Assembly (NCBI GenBank): GCA_000320605.2
Contig: KB445813.1
Location: 4,836 to 68,835 of the forward strand
Direction of reading: 5' to 3'
Origin: Gelatoporia subvermispora B
Taxonomy: Eukaryota > Basidiomycota > Agaricomycetes > Polyporales > Gelatoporiaceae
DNA: 64,000 bases
In this document: piece by piece, positions 58,701-64,000 of the stretch
Position numbering within the stretch: position 1 is the first letter of the stretch
How the letters are laid out: each line of letters starts with the position of its first letter
Notes under the pieces: generated by a model
Database searches by the model: none
What the model was told of the DNA's origin: nothing
What the model saw: the letters and a program-made list of their open reading frames with translations, nothing else
Translations under genes and position numbers: made by a program

Positions 58701-61700
58701 ACGCGGGCTGGGGACAGCAACAGGTCGTGTAAGTGTTTGCAGGGAGAGAAGGGTGTCGAGATACGCCCAAGCGGTGCAGTGTATTCGATAGGTGAGGGGG
58801 TTGTGATATGGCTGAGTACTGTTATGAGACCCTTGGAGGTCATTGAGAGCAGCGCCGCCTGACCGCGCAGAATCACTGGACAACAGGATCCGTACATGCA
58901 AAACCAAACTCAAGCACGTCCTTCGCTTATCTACCCACCGCATCCCATAAGCCCTAACGCCTTCACAGCCCTAGTCTCATACGTTAGCATCTGATCTGCA
59001 GGCTAGAGATCTTGGGACTCACGAATCACATAGTCTGACCACCCTTCCCCGCCCTCCAGACACGCTTGAATCCCTTGCCAATGCGTCCCTTGACGCTGAT
59101 CCAGATGCTCTACTCCACCTTCAGCTCAGTCAAGCGAATGAACCATTCACCGCACTCACCTTGCAGTGCAAACGTTCGCGACTCTCGCTGCTCACCGTCT
59201 CCTGCCCGACTAAGTCGTGCTCGATGTCGTTTGCACGCTGGGTGCGGAATAAGCCCCTGCGGGCGAGGGCCTCCTCGACGTTGACGTATCCGGTTCTGAG
59301 CTTGGCATGACCCATGGTGGTGGACGTTGAGGTGGGAGAAGGCAGGAGGTGAGAGTGGGTGGTGAGAGGTAAAGGCAAGAGGCAGGTTGCGAGAGCCGAG
59401 TGTGAGCGTCGAGGGTAAGAGAAAGTGTATGAGTATGAACGTCGAGAGAGGAGAATACGAGATGACAGGTGGTGGATAGAGATGAGAGATGGGAGAAAGA
59501 GACAGCAGGTACAGTTGAGAGACAGAGGTGAGGGTTGGAGGTTGAGAGATACGAGGGCTGTCAGTCAACTTGTACGTTGTCACAAAAAAGCAACGTACAA
59601 GTTTGGTTGCAGTGGTTTCTCTCTTATGATTGCTCGTCTGCGTAACGATTTTGCTGAGTTTCCTGCCTCACTTCGGCTTTGCTACCATCGGTATTCACCT
59701 GGACCCAGCGTGAGCGCCCGGCTATTTTGAGCTGTCGTTCTCTGTACAGGTCTTGGTGCAGCAGGAATAAAAAATCTGGGCGTGTGGGGTATAATCACAA
59801 TGGCTGACGATAGTGAGTTGGATCACATTGCGGGTACAGCGACCTTTCGTGGTGGGTTTACTTGGCATAGGCCTGGTGAAGGGCTAATTGAAGATGCTGA
59901 AACGGTGTATATCTGGTTTCTTTGGTCAGGCGGAGTTATGTTAGAGTAAACCAGCTGTTGTTACCATCTTGTTGAGCTCCCGATCGTGGCGTATGTGGGA
60001 TTTGACGGGCGGTTGTCGATTTTGAATTTGTCACGTGATCATCGACGAATGAGATTTCACATCCGTGCTCCACCATGCAGTGGTGGATCATTGGTGGAAA
60101 ATGAAGAAAAGGAAATTAAAAAAGGGCTGTAGTCGTAACTTACCACAATGTCGGCCACTATGCCGTACTCCGTCCAGGCGTCCCCTACAGTGAGGTTTTG
60201 CACGACCTTCTCAGTGTGCTTTTCCTTACGAGAAATACCGCCACTATCAAGGTCTGGAGGACGTGCGGTGCACCTGTCGTGAAAGCATTACTACGGTAAT
60301 ACACATTGTCGTTCACGCGCGGGAGATGACTCACTTTGGACACCATCCTTGAACGACACAGGCTAGTAGTGCCTGTTCAGGGTAATCCGCGATATACGGG
60401 CCAAGCCCGTAGATAACGCGACGGAAATGCCCGTCTGGGCAGCGGACCACTTCCGGTTTTGTCATTCCAGGTTTGAGCGACTCGAGGATGGCGGCCAATG
60501 AGGAGTGAACAAGTTGCCGCCGAAACTTTCGGAACAGTGGGTCGTTGGAAAATTGTTTGTCAGCTGGAGATAGTGTCAGTGTCACCGCTGTAGGATAGCT
60601 TTAAGTACTCGCTTTTTGGAATAGCGAGAAACCCGATCAGAACAAGAGCGTTGCGGTGCGCCCTCCGTACATTGTTATGGACATTTCCTATGGACGCGTA
60701 GATTGGGTAATATTCGTTCTGCCCCGTAGCGACAGAAACAGTAGTCTTGTCGCTTCCTAAAATGATCGGTACGAACATTGATCCGTGGGCTGCAGGATCC
60801 TCAGCGATCTTATTCTGCATGAAAGGACACAAGGTCAGTATTATGTTTGTGAGACTTGCTGAAGCTCACCGCTTGCTTCCATGCCCAAGTCCCGGACATG
60901 AAATTCTTGTGACGCAAGCCTCCGCCGTCCTTGTCAGGAAGAAACTCACGGACGGGTGTGTAATCAAATTCGTCTTTGAAGTCCGGGTTTGCGAGCATGT
61001 TCTGGACGATCAAACGGGGGTCGCGGTACCAAACATCATAGTCTGCCTTTTGCCAAGATGGTGCGTCATCTGGAAGCATCTCCTTGTCTTTGTAGTTCAG
61101 AGTGATTGAGTCCCATGGGACGTCTCCGAGAGGAATTGCATCTATAGTTTCGTATAATGGCCGATGCCCTCCAAAGGGCGGTGAATCATCATGCTTCGCT
61201 AGACTTGCTGCCCACAGTAGACTCAGGAAATCAATGTGTCCGGCGGACATCTGATTGCGTGTGTAGAGAAAGTCGGCGGTTTCAAACTGGATACGGTCCT
61301 TGAACGGACTGTAATTGTTCTTTTCGCGAAGAGGAGGAGGAGGCGGGGAGGCGTCCCGAGATATGAATGCGCCTGTTGCGTCGCAAGGCCGAGCTACAAT
61401 AGAGTCAGACGGCACTGACGAAAGCTAATTGTTACTTACCATCGAGTTTAGGGTGTTTCTTGCAGATGAGTGGATCATCATTGTCAAGGTTGCCAGAACT
61501 AGTGGCACTATCAGCGTCCTTGTTGAAATCATCGGCATCATCATCAGAATCATCATCGGAATTGTTGTCGGCATTGTCATCGGCATCATCGTTGGTGTCC
61601 TCCTCAATGTCCTCGTCGGCGCTGTCATCAGCATTCTCATCGGTGTCCGCATTGCCGTCGTCGCCATTGCTGTCATTAGCATTGGCGTAGACGTCACCAT

Positions 61701-62418
61701 TAGCGGTGCCGTAATAACCGCCGTCTTCTCGGCTGGACTCATCCCCAACGTCTTCGCTTAATCTCGCTTCGTGTGCTTTGTCTGCTTTGGCTGCTTTGTC
61801 TGCTTCGTCTGCTCTGAGATCATCGTCCTCAGCAAACTCGTAGTCCTCTTCCAAATCTTCATCACCCTCGAAGTTATCTTCGTCGTCTGAATCCGTCTCT
61901 ACAAGGGGGGGACACTCATCTTCATCTTCAGACGGTGCTAGGGTGTCGGGAGGGCGTGAGATACCGGATATGGAAATCACCTCCTGAGATGTTTCATTCG
62001 GCTGTTCCTCGTACGGACCATTGCGAGCGAGTGCATCTAGAACTTCAGCTTGCCAACCCCATTGGTTCGGGGAGACATTGAATTGAATGCGGCGTGTATC
62101 TGCGGCAGTTTGGTGAGTCGGGTACGAAACATTGCTGGCGGAGCGCCAGACAATGTCGAACTCACCGTGAGAACTACCACTCACAAACTCCTCTTGTCGG
62201 GGCGTTTCAGAGGGCTCGTGTCTTGAACTCGTGTTGTGGTCATGTTGAGTTGCTGACGCCGGGGCGGCGGGTATTGTCTGCGGTAGGGATTGATTGCTAT
62301 GTTGTGATCGAATGTGTCGCGTCAGGCCACTACGACTGCTGCACTGTTTAGAGCAGATTGGGTAGAAAGGACAGGTGAGGCTGGGAATCTTCTTCTCCGC
62401 TGACGAGTGCGAGTCCAT
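55709..62418 (-). CDS. Plavaka-type transposase, apparently intact
   Basis: A 1224-aa protein. Exons in transcription order: 62418-61440, 61393-60870, 60814-60613, 60563-60335, 60273-60144, 57532-57357, 57307-57211, 57149-56690, 56637-56434, 56382-55709. A zinc-finger-like C/H cluster (C16, C22, C26, H35, H40) precedes a long Asp/Glu-rich stretch (about 175-320). The transposase core carries HIDFLSLLW (379-387), ILGSDKTTVSVATGQNEYYP (Asp523), GLGPYIADYPEQ, PRADIHDLLSPDLLHQLIKG (Asp698/701) and SITESKHIKAVKEPWRRSN (Glu874), a plausible DDE set of the CMC/EnSpm-related superfamily. The end, CALVHWFKIIG...GMWQVKRD, is typical of Plavaka proteins. No stop or frameshift is seen. The third intron (60612-60564) is GC-AG (AAAAA|GCGAGT). 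The fifth intron is 2611 nt and contains another gene. Confidence 0.9.
58105..58410 (+). CDS. Possible 101-aa ORF inside the transposase intron
   Basis: Opposite strand to the transposase. It starts MQVLELQIPLPPLSDVARMAD, has an acidic Ala/Asp run and continues IIAWDMGQEYLHC. There are no introns and no family I recognise. The minus strand of the same stretch is also open, which weakens the case. Confidence 0.2.
   Translation: MQVLELQIPLPPLSDVARMADDADDARAELFLKIRPSIEAGSNIDKGRIIAWDMGQEYLHCRTSQSNEQKRTVMTGISRAGSQAAGVDERRGGCAEPVLPR
59026..59315 (-). CDS. Small 79-aa protein gene nested in the transposase intron
   Basis: Two exons, 59315-59160 and 59109-59026, with a 50-nt intron (GTGAGT donor, CTTGACTGA branch-like motif, GTAG acceptor) that keeps phase 0. 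The protein begins MGHAKLRTGYVNVEEALARR and ends GRIGKGFKRVWRAGKGGQTM. It is basic, has no signal peptide or membrane segment, and its C-terminal part is Lys/Arg/Gly-rich. The start codon sits in a strong CACCATGG context after about 240 nt of CT-rich DNA, the layout of a well-expressed fungal gene. I do not recognise the family. It may be a host gene captured by the transposon, a gene fragment, or a resident gene into which the transposase was rearranged. Confidence 0.5.
59316..59560 (-). promoter_or_regulatory. CT-rich leader/promoter of the nested small gene
   Basis: On the minus strand almost the whole 245 nt is pyrimidine-rich (TCTCTTTCTCCC, CACCACCCACTCTCACC and similar) and runs directly into CACCATGG. 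Such CT tracts mark transcription starts and 5' leaders of active fungal genes. The strand bias is strong compared with its surroundings. Confidence 0.5.
59567..59603. repeat. Perfect 13-bp hairpin with A-rich loop
   Basis: AACTTGTACGTTG at 59567-59579 pairs exactly with CAACGTACAAGTT at 59591-59603 across an 11-nt loop (TCACAAAAAAG). It sits at the upstream edge of the CT-rich leader of the nested gene. It may be a terminal or junction structure of the inserted DNA, or a transcription terminator for something reading toward it. Confidence 0.8.
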
Positions 62419-62693
62419 GACGTCTTGTTTGGCCGAGCACGCAAGGAGAGCGAATGAGTAATATGTGTATATGTGACTGCTTGTACCGAATACAAAAATG
62501 GAATCACCGTTTGAATGAAATGGTCGACCAATGGAACATGACGCGTATTCCGTGAAACCCCGCTCTGCCGGTTATGCAAGTCGAGACAGCTCTTGTCACA
62601 AGAGCAACTTGGGCGCCTCAAATTTGAACAGCTCGCCAAATGCTCACGGCTCTTCCTCTTGCAAACAAACTATCACTTGCCCACTCATTCTCC
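62419..62693. promoter_or_regulatory. Divergent promoter region
   Basis: The 275 nt between the start codons of the minus-strand transposase and the plus-strand AT-hook-type gene must hold both promoters. It includes A/T-rich patches (GAATACAAAAATGG, ATATGTGTATATGTG) near its transposase side. No clear shared operator is visible. Confidence 0.5.
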
Positions 62694-64000
62694 ATGGTGC
62701 AGACACGCGCCAGCAATGCTAAAAAGCACCTCGGGCTTGTCGACTTGCCCAAGTCAAAGCGCTCTTCGGAGCAAGTAGCGGCTAACAAGGAAGCCAAGGC
62801 GGCACAGCAAGCGGAAGTGAAGAAGGTGAAGCTCCAAGGCAAGAAGGACATTGCGGTGTTGGAAGACGAGATCGCGGACGAGGATGAGAGGGATGATAAT
62901 GAGGACGTGCCTCGCCCTAAGAGACGACGAAGCACTAGGAACGGTTAGTGAACGTCCTTGCTGCATAAACGCTACTCACCACCGCTCGAACAGCCTCCAA
63001 GAACACGAAGAAGACCGTGCACGAAGATGAGCAGGAGGTCGTTGAGGAAGTATCTTGTCCTACGCAGCGTGGTCATAAACCTGGTCAGTATTCTTTTCCA
63101 ATGGGAGATCAACACTCACCATCATTGAGACAGTCACTAAGAAGGTGGGGAGGACCACAAATAAGACTGAGCAGAGCGACAATGAAGAGGCTGTCCCAAA
63201 GCGACGCGGCCGTAAACCAGGTTAGTAGAGCATCTCGGAGGAGTAGCCGTACTCACTACGGTTGGCACAGCTGCCAAGAATCCTAGAGAGAAGACTTCCG
63301 CCGCCGCCAAAAAGTCTGCTGCTGCTGCCAAGGGTAAGGGTGGTGGTAAGGGTGGCGCGCAAGGCAAAGCTAAAGGAAGTAAAGGGAAGGGTCAGTATTA
63401 TCAAGTTGATATGATCGTTCTGCACCTTACAATACACCAATTATAGGGAAAGCAAAGGCAAAGACTCTTCCCGTCCAGGAAGATAGCGAGGAGGAGGAGG
63501 GGGAAGATGAAAGCGCCGGGAGTGGCTGCGAGTCGTCCGATATTGAGGTAGAGGAGGAGGAGGAAAGTGCCGACAAGGAGAACGAAACTCGGAAGTCAGA
63601 TAAAGGAAAGGGAAAGAAGAGCAAGGTTGAGAAGGTTTCTATCCGCGACGAGATCGAGGCCTTGCGCAAGCCCAAGCGTAGAGTTGTATACATTGACAGC
63701 GACAGCGACAATGACGCTTCTTCGGCGCTACACGACGACCAGCGGGGTAAGCGCGCTGAAAGAAGCACTGCTATTACTATTCAGGGAAGGTGAGTTCGAC
63801 TTCGACTACCATCTTGAGACTCACAATGGCAATATCAACAACTCTGACTTATTCTCTTCCATGGGCCCCAATGCTCCGCGTCTTCAACATTCACAATACT
63901 AGTGTCGCTTCTTTGCTCGCCGCTCCTACCACCACCAAGTTCAGATCGGCAGAGGCTGCTCCAGCTAGATCACAGAAGGCCTCTAGCCATAAAGTGTCGG
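62694..64000 (+). CDS. Lys- and acid-rich AT-hook-type nuclear protein, 3' end beyond window
   Basis: Exons 62694-62943, 62994-63083, 63134-63220, 63271-63390, 63447-63746 and 63785 onward, all joined at phase 1. The last exon is still open at the window end. The N-terminus MVQTRASNAKKHLGLVDLPK is followed by coiled-coil-like Lys/Glu/Ala sequence, basic patches RPKRRRSTRN, TQRGHKP and PKRRGRKPG (the last an AT-hook core RGRKP), a Gly/Lys-rich stretch, then acidic clusters EDSEEEEGEDES and DSDSDND. This suggests a DNA- or chromatin-binding nuclear protein. From memory, similar proteins often sit beside transposases in agaricomycete genomes, so it may be an accessory gene of the Plavaka element. 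The intron before the last exon is only 38 nt and less certain. Confidence 0.65.

Larger units (their letters stand above)
57533..60143 (-). other. 2.6-kb intron of the transposase with nested DNA
   Basis: The exons on both sides join cleanly at phase 0 (ADIV then PFTNDFPRADIHDLL, contiguous in the family), with GTAAGT at 60143 and TTCTTAG before 57532. All other introns in the gene are 46-61 nt, so about 2.5 kb has probably been inserted. The insert holds a small gene with its own promoter-like leader (59026-59560), a perfect hairpin (59567-59603) and an opposite-strand open frame (58105-58410). Insert ends are not recognised. Confidence 0.75.
55709..62418 (-). mobile_element. Plavaka DNA transposon, coding core; ends not located
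   Basis: The intact transposase defines an autonomous-looking element. Terminal inverted repeats and target-site duplications were not found by eye. The left end should lie between the NACHT truncation point (about 55310) and 55708. The right end may lie beyond the window if the divergent gene at 62694 belongs to the element. Confidence 0.7.

Noticed and set aside
55310..62640. Terminal inverted repeats for the Plavaka element
   Set aside because: The stretch after the NACHT truncation was compared by eye with the reverse complement of DNA upstream of the transposase. No convincing match was found, so no ends are claimed.
1..64000. CRISPR arrays, bacterial operons, ribosome binding sites, rRNA and tRNA genes
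   Set aside because: The window is fungal with dense spliceosomal introns. I saw no regularly spaced repeats and no rRNA sequence, and a scan by eye for tRNA B-box-like words gave no cloverleaf.

Overview
The window is genomic DNA of a filamentous basidiomycete, most likely an Agaricomycete. Every recognisable gene is cut by 45-65 nt introns with GTRNGT donors. The gene families are those seen in mushroom genomes: DUF2235 hydrolase-WD40 fusions, NACHT proteins with an MLKL/HeLo-like helical front end, and a Plavaka-type DNA transposon. All exon models were worked out by hand from splice signals, reading phase and agreement between paralogues. No transcripts or searches were available.

Layout. 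(1) 3398-6894 and 16518-20005 carry two same-strand 12-exon paralogues of 957 and 961 aa. Each joins a DUF2235 (Tle1-like) alpha/beta-hydrolase with a complete Ser-Asp-His set to a helical linker and a seven-repeat WD40 propeller. Both have the same 3' flank and the same GC-rich non-coding block (7818-9814 and 21667-23439), so about 6.5 kb is segmentally duplicated. (2) 23476-26258 (minus) is an intact NACHT gene whose 3' end abuts the end of the second GC-rich block. (3) 34369-35994 (minus) is the 3' part of a second NACHT gene. It stops at a 20-N gap and has a one-base frameshift in the P-loop. (4) 43217-45899 (plus) is a third NACHT gene, intact, 805 aa. (5) 53529-55331 (plus) is a fourth NACHT gene that loses its C-terminal half. 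(6) 55709-62418 (minus) is a full-length 10-exon Plavaka transposase (1224 aa). One of its introns is 2.6 kb long and holds a small same-strand gene (59026-59315). (7) 62694 to the window end (plus) is a lysine/acidic-rich AT-hook-type gene transcribed divergently from the transposase.

The stretches between genes (1-3.4, 9.8-16.5, 26.3-34.4, 36-43 and 45.9-53.5 kb) show no convincing genes. They are made of decayed dispersed repeats, at least three of which recur several times and flank the NACHT genes.

How it may work together (inference). The window looks like a fast-evolving self/non-self recognition island: WD40 receptors wired directly to a lipase-like effector, beside NACHT switches with a cell-death-type N-terminal bundle but no C-terminal repeats. 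Differences between the two WD40 propellers cluster at a few positions per repeat, as in HET-E/HNWD receptors. The NACHT genes appear to exchange a common 3' module. Transposon insertion, assembly damage and segmental duplication are all visible in the same 64 kb.
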